The translations under genes and the position numbers were made by a program. A stretch of DNA of 5,305 nucleotides from an uncultured Garciella sp. (GTDB lineage: Bacteria; Bacillota; Clostridia; Eubacteriales; Garciellaceae). The stretch covers positions 1-5,305 of the forward strand of contig USMD01000113.1 of NCBI GenBank assembly GCA_900555725.1, given 5' to 3'. Shown piece by piece: positions 1-5,259 of this stretch. Each line of letters begins with the position of its first letter. The stretch's first letter is position 1. The notes below the pieces were generated by a model. That model worked only from the letters and a program-made list of their open reading frames with translations. It searched no databases and was not told where the DNA came from.

Positions 1-32
1 CGTCGGCAGCGTCAGATGTGTATAAGAGACAG
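1..32 (+). other. Nextera read-1 adapter (artefact)
   Basis: Bases 1-13 match the Illumina Nextera read-1 tail (first T missing), and 14-32 are the exact 19-bp Tn5 mosaic end, which finishes ATAAGAGACAG. This is library-preparation sequence, not genome. It creates a false in-frame N-terminus (GTG at 18, peptide MYKRQ) in front of the groEL fragment. Confidence 0.98.
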
Positions 33-575
33 CTACAAGAAAGATTAGCAAAATTAGCAGGTGGAGTAGCTGTTATTAAAGTAGGCGCTGCTACAGAAAC
101 TGAATTAAAAGAAAAGAAATATAGAATTGAAGATGCTCTAGCTGCTACAAGAGCTGCCGTAGAAGAAGGTATTGTAGCAGGTGGTGGAGTAGTATATGTT
201 AATGCAATTCCAGCTGTAGAAAAATTAATTGAAACATTAACTGGGGACGAAAAAACTGGCGCAAATATTGTTAGAAAAGCTATTGAAGAACCAATAAGAC
301 AAATTACTTACAATGCAGGGGTAGAAGGTTCTGTTATCATTGAAAAAATCAAAGGAGAAAAACCTGGTGTAGGATATGATGCTTACAATGATGAATACAA
401 AGATATGATTGAAGCAGGCATTGTAGATCCAACAAAGGTAACTCGTTCTGCGATTCAAAATGCAAGCAGTATTGCTTCTATGTTATTAACTACAGAATCC
501 ATAGTTGCTGATATTCCAGAAGAGGAAAAAGTGGATCCAGCTGCAATGCAAGGCGGAATGGGCGGCATGATGTAA
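33..575 (+). CDS. groL: Chaperonin GroEL (Hsp60), C-terminal 180 residues
   Basis: This is the end of the 60-kDa chaperonin, which forms a double-ring cytosolic cage with GroES and folds proteins using ATP. The 5' part is missing because the contig starts here; the first genuine codon is CTA at 33, equivalent to about residue 365 of E. coli GroEL. The fragment covers the last stretch of the apical domain, the second intermediate-domain segment and the C-terminal equatorial domain. Visible hallmarks are the LQERLAKLAGGVAVIKVGAAT block, RIEDALAATRAAVEEG with the Asp (codon 132-134) matching the ATPase Asp398 of E. coli, the AGGG nucleotide-site turn, DPTKVTRSAIQNASS, and the GGMGGMM tail. The reading frame is intact to TAA at 573-575. 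A strong terminator follows at once, so groEL is the last gene of its operon (usually groES-groEL). Confidence 0.97.
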   Translation, partial: LQERLAKLAGGVAVIKVGAATETELKEKKYRIEDALAATRAAVEEGIVAGGGVVYVNAIPAVEKLIETLTGDEKTGANIVRKAIEEPIRQITYNAGVEGSVIIEKIKGEKPGVGYDAYNDEYKDMIEAGIVDPTKVTRSAIQNASSIASMLLTTESIVADIPEEEKVDPAAMQGGMGGMM

Positions 576-577
576 TA

Positions 578-621
578 AAGAAATAAACCTGAGATCTCAT
601 GAGATCTCAGGTTTATTTCTT
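578..621. terminator. Bidirectional terminator, perfect 44-nt palindrome
   Basis: Bases 578-621 are identical to their own reverse complement: a 20-bp stem around a CATG loop, with AAACCTGAGATCT in the arm. U-rich tails follow in both directions: TTTATTTCTTATAATATTTTTT on the plus side and TTTATTTCTTTATT on the minus side. The palindrome starts 3 nt after the groEL stop and contains the TAA stop (613-615) of the converging LysR gene, so one hairpin can end both transcripts. Confidence 0.9.
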
Positions 622-1476
622 ATAATATTTTTTAACAAATTCCACAAATACCTTTACATAGGGCAAAGAGAGGGACTGTGCACGATAATAAAGGGCAGTA
701 GTTCTTTGAAAGGGGTTTTTATCTAACCAGAATAAAGGTCTTATTACGTGTTTGAAATCCTTCAATCCCATATTAGGCAAAATAGAATATCCAGTCCCAC
801 TTTTTATGAGATTGAAACAAACTTTTATATCGTTTGTTTCAATAATTACATTAGGGGGAGTGGAAAACCTTTCATTCCACCATTGTTCGATTTGGTGATA
901 TAAGATAGGATCGGTATTATATTTTATTCTAGGATAGGTTGGTAACTTTTCATAATCTAATTCAATTTGTGAAGCTAGGCAAACTGGTTCAGTGATTAGT
1001 TCTTCATATCCCTCGGACCATTTATAGTTTCCCCTTAAAAAGGCAACAGTTACTTCCTGGTTATTAAACATAGTAAAGATTTCTGAACTGCGGGAACTGG
1101 TGATAGAAATTCTTATATCTGGGTATATTTTATTAAATTCTTTAATAATTTCAGGAAGCTCATAATTTGAAAAGATGTTTGAAGAGCCAATATGGATCTT
1201 CCCATAGATATTTTTAGAGGAAACATGTTTAATTTCTTCTTTCATCTTTTGAATTTGTTCTTGTATATCCTCCACAAAGTTTAATAAATATTCTCCTTGG
1301 GGAGTTAGGTGAAGTCCATTTTTTGATCGAAAAAATAATATTTCACCTACTTCTTCTTCGATCTTTTTCAAGCGATAGGACAAAGCTGGTTGAGAGATAA
1401 AAAGTTTTTTTGCAGTTTTGGAAAGACTTTTTTCATTATTTAATAGAATCAATAGCTTAAGATCATTTTCATTCAA
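613..1476 (-). CDS. LysR-type transcriptional regulator, CcpC-like (probable citrate-responsive)
   Basis: This is a DNA-binding regulator of 287 residues, normal for LysR proteins. An N-terminal winged helix-turn-helix (about residues 5-62, core SLSKTAKKLFISQPALSYRLKKIEEE) and a linker helix lead to a periplasmic-binding-protein-like effector domain (about 88-287). From memory of the family, the effector domain recalls Bacillus CcpC, the citrate-sensing regulator of aconitase and citrate synthase genes: an RGN..W motif, a QI.QWW segment, and KSGTGYSILP near the end. The gene diverges from an aconitase gene, which supports that role. Start choice: TTG at 1476-1474 sits 6 nt after GAGGTG, a good ribosome binding site. 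A GTG three codons upstream (1485-1483) is part of that same site, so it is less likely. An ATG at 1490-1488 is out of frame. LysR membership is certain; the citrate link is inferred from neighbours and resemblance. Confidence 0.9.
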   Translation of the reverse strand: MNENDLKLLILLNNEKSLSKTAKKLFISQPALSYRLKKIEEEVGEILFFRSKNGLHLTPQGEYLLNFVEDIQEQIQKMKEEIKHVSSKNIYGKIHIGSSNIFSNYELPEIIKEFNKIYPDIRISITSSRSSEIFTMFNNQEVTVAFLRGNYKWSEGYEELITEPVCLASQIELDYEKLPTYPRIKYNTDPILYHQIEQWWNERFSTPPNVIIETNDIKVCFNLIKSGTGYSILPNMGLKDFKHVIRPLFWLDKNPFQRTTALYYRAQSLSLPYVKVFVEFVKKYYKK

Positions 1477-1492
1477 AGAAAACACCTCATAT

Positions 1493-1507
1493 ATAAAATA
1501 ATTTTAT
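1493..1507. promoter_or_regulatory. Putative CcpC-type LysR operator (ATAA-N7-TTAT)
   Basis: The 15-mer ATAAAATAATTTTAT is palindromic apart from its centre base and fits exactly the ATAA-N7-TTAT dyad reported for CcpC sites at Bacillus citB and citZ. A degenerate copy, ATAA-N7-CTAT, lies at 1516-1530, with its centre 23 bp away (about two helical turns), as expected for a LysR tetramer. The first site lies between the putative lysR start point and its ribosome binding site; the second overlaps the putative lysR -10 box, which suggests autoregulation. The region is very AT-rich, so a chance match is possible. Confidence 0.5.
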
Positions 1508-1520
1508 AGTACTACATAAA

Positions 1521-1526
1521 ATTATA
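1521..1526 (-). promoter_or_regulatory. Possible -10 box of the LysR gene
   Basis: The minus strand carries an exact TATAAT here, about 45 nt upstream of the chosen TTG start, leaving a 5' leader of roughly 38 nt. No good TTGACA-like -35 stands 16-18 nt upstream, so the promoter would be weak or assisted. Confidence 0.35.
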
Positions 1527-1546
1527 CTATTATTCAGTAGATAACT

Positions 1547-1599
1547 AAAGTGCTATCATATAAATATAAAATATTTTTATATTTATATGATAGCACTTT
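1547..1599 (+). repeat. Long perfect inverted repeat; terminator-like or palindromic element
   Basis: Arms 1547-1570 and 1576-1599 are perfect reverse complements (24 bp; 25 with the 1571-1575 pair), starting AAAGTGCTATCATATAAA. On the plus strand it ends in TTTTT (1597-1601), as an intrinsic terminator would. No plus-strand gene stands upstream for it to end, so it may be an attenuator in a long aconitase leader, an insulator between the divergent genes, or a palindromic repeat element. An 11-nt piece of the left arm (1551-1561) recurs as a direct copy at 1614-1624. Confidence 0.6.
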
Positions 1600-1623
1600 T
1601 TAATACTAAGAATTGCTATCATA

Positions 1624-1652
1624 TTGAAAACGAATACACACTTTGCTAGATC
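1624..1652 (+). promoter_or_regulatory. Possible sigma-A promoter for the structured leader and aconitase
   Basis: TTGAAA at 1624-1629 is followed by a 17-nt spacer and TAGATC at 1647-1652, preceded by the extended -10 dinucleotide TG at 1644-1645. Transcription would start near 1659, about 12 nt before the first strong helix. The -10 matches only three of six consensus positions, so the call rests on position and the -35. Confidence 0.3.
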
Positions 1653-1659
1653 TATTATC

Positions 1660-1945
1660 AAGTGATTCTTAGTTTCAGATGGAGTTTGCCTAAGAGGAAT
1701 CCTTACTCCAGCTGAAGCTTACTAACAGAATTTTAAGTATCGGTATTTTTGATACGTAGAATTCGTTGTCCTTTAGGAGAAGAACTTATCCAGGGACGTA
1801 GCAGCCATTATACACAGTATAAGAATTCTAACTTGCTAAAGCAAGAAAGTTTTAGTATCTTTCACTTGTAGAAAAGCAGAAAACCCAAATCTTTGATTTG
1901 CCGTGAATTGCTTTTGGAAGTCTTATGGCTGCTAGTCGTCGGATG
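1660..1945 (+). ncRNA. Structured RNA-like leader upstream of aconitase, family unknown
   Basis: This stretch has no protein gene but folds into an orderly set of helices read directly from the sequence. P1 is 1671-1685 with 1705-1719 (14 bp, one A-G mismatch). P2 is 1728-1741 with 1751-1764 (13 bp, one A-G mismatch), extended by AAC/GTT at 1724-1726 and 1765-1767. P3 is 1768-1773 with 1792-1797. P4 is 1799-1808 with 1925-1934 (10 bp) plus GACG 1795-1798 with CGTC 1937-1940; it closes a multibranch junction. Inside P4 are P5 (1809-1813/1817-1821), P6 (1832-1836/1841-1845, TAAA loop), P7 (1864-1867/1918-1921 and AAAAGCA 1872-1878 with TGCTTTT 1909-1915), and nested P8 (1886-1891/1895-1900). 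P3 and the outer part of P4 compete for 1795-1797. It ends 14 nt before the aconitase ribosome binding site, with no terminator between. A cis-regulatory leader (riboswitch-like) is my first reading; a separate small RNA is possible. I find no T-box, SAM, TPP, cobalamin, lysine, glycine or cyclic dinucleotide consensus. Confidence 0.55.
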
Positions 1946-1953
1946 AATGATTG

Positions 1954-1959
1954 AGGAGG
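1954..1959 (+). promoter_or_regulatory. Ribosome binding site of aconitase
   Basis: AGGAGG sits 7 nt before ATG 1967, an ideal site that fixes the start. It lies outside all the strong helices of the leader. Confidence 0.9.
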
Positions 1960-1966
1960 GGATTAG

Positions 1967-3112
1967 ATGGGGCTAACGATGACAGAAAAGATTTTAGCAA
2001 AGCATTTAGTGAAAGGGGAACTCATTCCAGGAAAAAGAATTGGTATTAAGACAGATCAATCTTTAAGCCATGATTTAAATGGAATTATGACCTATCTAGT
2101 TTTGGAAGCCACAGGATTAAAACAAAAGAAAGTGGATTTAGCGGTGCAATATATTGACCATAATATGATTCAAGCAGACTACAAAAATGCTGATGATCAC
2201 AATTTTATTTTAGACATGACTTCAAAGCTTGGTATTATTACAGCAAGAAGTGGAAGTGGAATCTGCCATCATTTGCATTTAGAACACTTTGCAGCTCCTG
2301 GAAAGGTACTGATAGGAGGAGATTCCCATACCCCTGCAGCAGGTGGTGTAGGTTCTTTTGCAGTAGGGGTGGGAGGATTTGATAATTCTATGGCTATCGC
2401 TGGAGAACCATTTTATTTAACTATGCCTAAAATTGTTAAGGTAAACTTAACAGGAAAGCTTCCACCCTTTGTTTCTGCAAAGAATATTGTTTTAGAGCTA
2501 CTTCGCAGGGTCTCTGTAAAAGGTGGCGTTGGAAAAGTATATGAATATGGTGGGGAAGGAGTTAAAATTCTTAATGTATCTGAACGCTCCACTATCACGA
2601 ATATGGGAACAGAAACAGGAGCAACCTCTTCTTTGTTTCCCAGTGATGAAAATACTCGACAATGGCTACAGGCCTTTGGCAGGGAAGAAGATTATGTTCC
2701 ATTGAATGCAGATCCAGACGCAGTATATGATGAAGTGATTGAAATTGATTTAAGCCAGTTGGAACCCCTTATTGCAATGCCTTTTCAACCAGATAAGGTT
2801 GTCAAGGTAAGGGAAGTTGCAGGAAAAAAAGTAGATCAAGTAATGATAGGAAGCTGCAGTAATACCTCTGTACAAGACCTGATGAATGTAGCCAATATTT
2901 TAGATGGTCGAAAGGTTTATAGGGAAGTAGAATTGGGAATTAACCCCTCTACTAAAACCGTTATTCGAGAACTGATTACTAGAGGAGCCTATGATAAGTT
3001 AGTAAATTCTGGTGCTAGAATGTTAGAAGCCGTATGTGGAGGATGTAATGGAGCTGGGTTTGCACCACCATCCAAAGGGGGGTTGTCTAAGGACCACCCC
3101 AAGAAACTTTAA
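1967..3112 (+). CDS. Aconitate hydratase, N-terminal part (frameshifted)
   Basis: Aconitase interconverts citrate and isocitrate through cis-aconitate with a [4Fe-4S] cluster in the cytosol. This part holds the three catalytic domains of the short monomeric bacterial type (whole protein about 652 residues when the frame is repaired, close to the usual size). Visible residues are Asp64-His65 (QYIDHNM), His101 (ICHHLHLE), Asp119-Ser120-His121 (GGDSHTPAAGG), and the three cluster cysteines Cys297 (IGSCSNT), Cys357 and Cys360 (CGGCNG). All three cysteines fit active aconitase spacing. After APPSK the frame runs into an out-of-frame tail ending KDHPKKL at TAA 3110-3112. The cause is one extra G in the run at 3077-3082; with five Gs the protein reads on as SKGGCLRTTPRNFKGR. 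The start is ATG 1967 with AGGAGG 7 nt before it. It diverges from a CcpC-like regulator and precedes a 2-hydroxycarboxylate carrier, which points to citrate use. Homoaconitase or isopropylmalate isomerase is less likely given the one-piece length and the context. Confidence 0.93.
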   Translation: MGLTMTEKILAKHLVKGELIPGKRIGIKTDQSLSHDLNGIMTYLVLEATGLKQKKVDLAVQYIDHNMIQADYKNADDHNFILDMTSKLGIITARSGSGICHHLHLEHFAAPGKVLIGGDSHTPAAGGVGSFAVGVGGFDNSMAIAGEPFYLTMPKIVKVNLTGKLPPFVSAKNIVLELLRRVSVKGGVGKVYEYGGEGVKILNVSERSTITNMGTETGATSSLFPSDENTRQWLQAFGREEDYVPLNADPDAVYDEVIEIDLSQLEPLIAMPFQPDKVVKVREVAGKKVDQVMIGSCSNTSVQDLMNVANILDGRKVYREVELGINPSTKTVIRELITRGAYDKLVNSGARMLEAVCGGCNGAGFAPPSKGGLSKDHPKKL

Positions 3113-3926
3113 AGGTAGAACTGGAACTCCTACAGATGAGCCCTATTTGGTAGCACCAGAAACTGCGGCTGTTTCTGCTATCACTGGTGTCATCACAGAT
3201 CCAAGGGATTTTGCAAAGGAGCATGGCATTGAGCCTTATTATTTCCAAGTGCCAGATAAGTTTTTGCAGGATGAAAGTGCCTTTATTATGCCAGAAAATA
3301 ATCCAGATCAGGTAATCCGAAAGGGCCCAAATATTAAACCTATCCCAGAGTTTGGGGCTATGGGAGATTCCGTAGAAGGGGAAGTTTTATTAAAGTTAGA
3401 GGATGATATCTCCACAGATTTTATTTGCCCAGCAGGAGCACTATATCTTCCTATACGGTCTAATATCCCTGAGATATCAAAACATTCCTTTCAGATTGTA
3501 GATTCAACTTTTTATGATAGGGCTATGGCTAGAAAGGCAGAGGGGAAAAGCTCTATTTTAGTAGCAGGATATAATTATGGGCAAGGTTCTAGTAGGGAGC
3601 AAGCTGCTATTATTCCAAGGTATTTAGCAGTCAATGCCATAGTATCAAAGGGCTTTGCAAGGCTACACTTAGCAAATATGGTAAACTGGGGGATTTTGCC
3701 TTTGCTATTTGTGAATCATGGGGATTATGAAAAGATAAGCCAAGGAGATATTTTGATGTTAGACACAGGGAAGTTGATAGAAGGAAAGATTTATACCTTA
3801 AAAAATAAGACAAAAAATATAGATATCTTGGTAAAATCTCCAGTTTTTCAGTCTGATCTAGATTGCATAAAAAAGGGTGGAATGATCAATATTGTGAAGG
3901 AGAAAAATAGCGATACAAAAAATTAA
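3078..3926 (+). CDS. Aconitate hydratase, C-terminal part (continuation after frameshift)
   Basis: This is the rest of the aconitase, one frame away from the upstream part. It opens GGCLRTTPRNFKGRTGT, with arginines 379 and 384 in repaired numbering (equivalents of substrate-site Arg447 and Arg452 in mitochondrial aconitase). It continues through YLVAPETAAVSAITG, then a linker, then the swivelling C-terminal domain from about GDSVEGEVLLKLEDDISTDF. The catalytic loop NYGQGSSREQAA gives Ser541 (catalytic base) and Arg543. The break falls inside the catalytic core and not at the large/small subunit boundary of isopropylmalate isomerases, so this is not a natural two-subunit enzyme. I see no good ribosome binding site for an independent start at the break. 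Stop TAA is at 3924-3926, and 32 nt with no terminator separate it from the transporter, so the two are probably co-transcribed. Either this is a pseudogene or the sixth G is a sequencing or assembly error. Confidence 0.92.
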   Translation, partial: GGCLRTTPRNFKGRTGTPTDEPYLVAPETAAVSAITGVITDPRDFAKEHGIEPYYFQVPDKFLQDESAFIMPENNPDQVIRKGPNIKPIPEFGAMGDSVEGEVLLKLEDDISTDFICPAGALYLPIRSNIPEISKHSFQIVDSTFYDRAMARKAEGKSSILVAGYNYGQGSSREQAAIIPRYLAVNAIVSKGFARLHLANMVNWGILPLLFVNHGDYEKISQGDILMLDTGKLIEGKIYTLKNKTKNIDILVKSPVFQSDLDCIKKGGMINIVKEKNSDTKN

Positions 3927-3958
3927 AAAACTTTAAATAATAAAGGGGGAAATATAAA

Positions 3959-5095
3959 ATGAATGGAGAAAAGGTAGTTACTAGCTTAAAGGAAGACAGT
4001 GGATTTAAAATTTGGGGGATGCCTGCCTATCTATTTGTAATCTTTGGGATCATTATGGTAGCAGGTATTTATACAGAAACTTTACCCACTGATATTGCCG
4101 GTTCCTTTGCAATCATGTATTTTTTAGGGATCATATTTAATGAAATAGGAGAAAAAATTCCCATATGGAATAGCTATATAGGGGGTGGACCTATTTTAGC
4201 TTTCATTGGTTCAGCGTACTTAGTTTATAAAGAGATCTTACCTGAAACCTATGTGGAATCAATTACTGTGTTTATGGATGATTCTGACTTCTTAACTTTC
4301 TTTGTAGTGGTTTTAATTACGGGTTCTGTTTTATCCGTAGAAAGAAAGCTATTGGTAAAATCCTTCCTAGGATATATACCAGCGATTCTTGGTGGTGTTT
4401 TATGTGCAATGCTATTTGGAATTATAGCAGGACTTTTCATGGGAATTTCTCCTGTAGAAGTAGCTATTAAATATGTATTGCCCATTATGGGAGGAGGAAA
4501 TGGGGCAGGAGCGATTCCTTTAAGTGAAATTTGGGAATCCACGACAGGGCAGCCTAAAGGGGAGTATTATTCCTTTGCAATCTCCATTCTTACTATAGGA
4601 AATATATTCGCTATCGTCTCTGGAGCATTGTTAAATAAACTAGGAGAGAAAAAGAGCGATTTAACAGGAGATAAGACAACTTTAGTGAGAAGTACAGCCG
4701 AGCTTGATGCAGAAGATAAGGCTAGTTATACTCCTACATTAAGAGATGTAGCTACAGGGATTCTTTTGGCAGGTATGTTTTATGCTTTAGGAAGTTTATT
4801 TGCTGGCTATATTCTTCCATCCATTGGAGGGGTTGTAATCCATAAATTTGCTTATATGATTATTTTTGTAGTAATAGCGAATGTTCTTGGGATTGTACCT
4901 GAAAATTTAAAAGTAGGAGCAAAAAGATTACAAAGTTTCTTTACAAAGCAATTTATTTTAATCATGATGACAGGGGTAGGAGTTGCATTTACAGATTTAG
5001 GAGAACTTATAACAGCTATTACACTGCAAAATGTTGTAATTGCGGGATTTATTGTTATAGGTGCTGTAGTTGGTAGTGGTTTAGTAGGCATTTAG
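3959..5095 (+). CDS. 2-hydroxycarboxylate transporter (CitS/CitP/MleP family), main part
   Basis: This is an inner-membrane carrier of the 2HCT family, whose members take up citrate or malate with Na+ or H+, or exchange them for lactate or acetate. The sequence is highly hydrophobic, with about nine or ten membrane segments before the stop, the first near residues 18-38. The family re-entrant-loop motif is seen as GGGNGAG at residues 178-184, followed by AIPLSEIW. The start is ATG 3959, 9 nt after AGGGGG (3944-3949). The ORF stops at TAG 5093-5095 after GAVVGSGLVGI, about 55 residues short of the family end; the missing end continues in another frame. Placement 32 nt after aconitase argues for citrate as substrate, but malate or citrate/malate cannot be excluded from sequence. 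Confidence 0.9.
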   Translation: MNGEKVVTSLKEDSGFKIWGMPAYLFVIFGIIMVAGIYTETLPTDIAGSFAIMYFLGIIFNEIGEKIPIWNSYIGGGPILAFIGSAYLVYKEILPETYVESITVFMDDSDFLTFFVVVLITGSVLSVERKLLVKSFLGYIPAILGGVLCAMLFGIIAGLFMGISPVEVAIKYVLPIMGGGNGAGAIPLSEIWESTTGQPKGEYYSFAISILTIGNIFAIVSGALLNKLGEKKSDLTGDKTTLVRSTAELDAEDKASYTPTLRDVATGILLAGMFYALGSLFAGYILPSIGGVVIHKFAYMIIFVVIANVLGIVPENLKVGAKRLQSFFTKQFILIMMTGVGVAFTDLGELITAITLQNVVIAGFIVIGAVVGSGLVGI

Positions 5096-5259
5096 TAGAA
5101 TTCTACTTCGTAGATTCCGCTGTTACTGCTGGATTGTGTATGGCAAATAGAGGTGGTTCTGGAGATATCCAAGTATTAGGAGCTGCTGATAGAATGGAGT
5201 TAATGCCGTATGCACAAATTTCATCCCGACTAGGGGGAGGAATCGTATTGGTTATAGGT
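5092..5259 (+). CDS. 2-hydroxycarboxylate transporter, C-terminal part (other frame, cut by contig end)
   Basis: Read from TTA 5092, this encodes LVEFYFVDSAVTAGLCMANRGG, then SGDIQVLGAADRMELMPYAQ and ISSRLGGGIVLVIG. That is the conserved end of 2HCT carriers: the second GGxG loop (GGSG, 5152-5163) and the substrate-binding Arg of the last helix (CGA 5227-5229, SSRLGG). It belongs to the same protein as 3959-5095. Adding one base between 5089 and 5092 gives VG-x-LVEFYFVDSA, which matches the family spacing. The gene is lost into adapter at 5260, a few residues before the expected C-terminus. Confidence 0.88.
5094..5107. repeat. Perfect 14-bp palindrome at the transporter frame break
   Basis: AGTAGAATTCTACT equals its reverse complement, and it overlaps a second small hairpin, TCTAC-TTC-GTAGA (5102-5114). 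Both lie within a few bases of the apparent one-base loss. Confidence 0.75.

Noticed and set aside
237..458. Minus-strand frame inside groEL
   Set aside because: Antisense shadow of a strongly conserved coding region; no homology-like features or ribosome binding site.
1523..1528. Plus-strand promoter with TATACT as -10 for aconitase
   Set aside because: No -35 at proper spacing, and the start point would run straight into the terminator-like hairpin at 1547. It is kept only as a possibility within the operator finding.
1614..1945. CRISPR array, tRNA or insertion sequence in the long intergenic region
   Set aside because: No regularly spaced repeats, no cloverleaf or TTCRA loop, and no transposase or terminal inverted repeats; the only direct repeat is the 11-nt copy noted with the hairpin.
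1700..1961. Sequestration of the aconitase ribosome binding site by TCCTT in the P1 loop (1700-1704) or at 1769-1773
   Set aside because: Only about five pairs including a G-U; too short and too common to claim without covariation.
3070..3090. Programmed -1 ribosomal frameshift at AAAGGGGGG producing full-length aconitase
   Set aside because: The downstream frame is reached by skipping one base (+1), not by slipping back one, and I see no stimulatory structure or stop-codon context. Aconitases are not known to use recoding; a homopolymer length change is simpler.
3036..3926. Separate small-subunit gene starting at GTG 3036, as in two-subunit isopropylmalate isomerase or homoaconitase
   Set aside because: The split lies inside the catalytic core before the RNFKGR substrate arginines, GTG 3036 is out of frame within the CGGC cysteine codons, and no ribosome binding site precedes it.
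4249..5091. Minus-strand frames under the transporter (4249-4542, 4852-5091)
   Set aside because: Low-complexity Ser/Thr/Pro/Ile shadows of a membrane protein gene read backwards.
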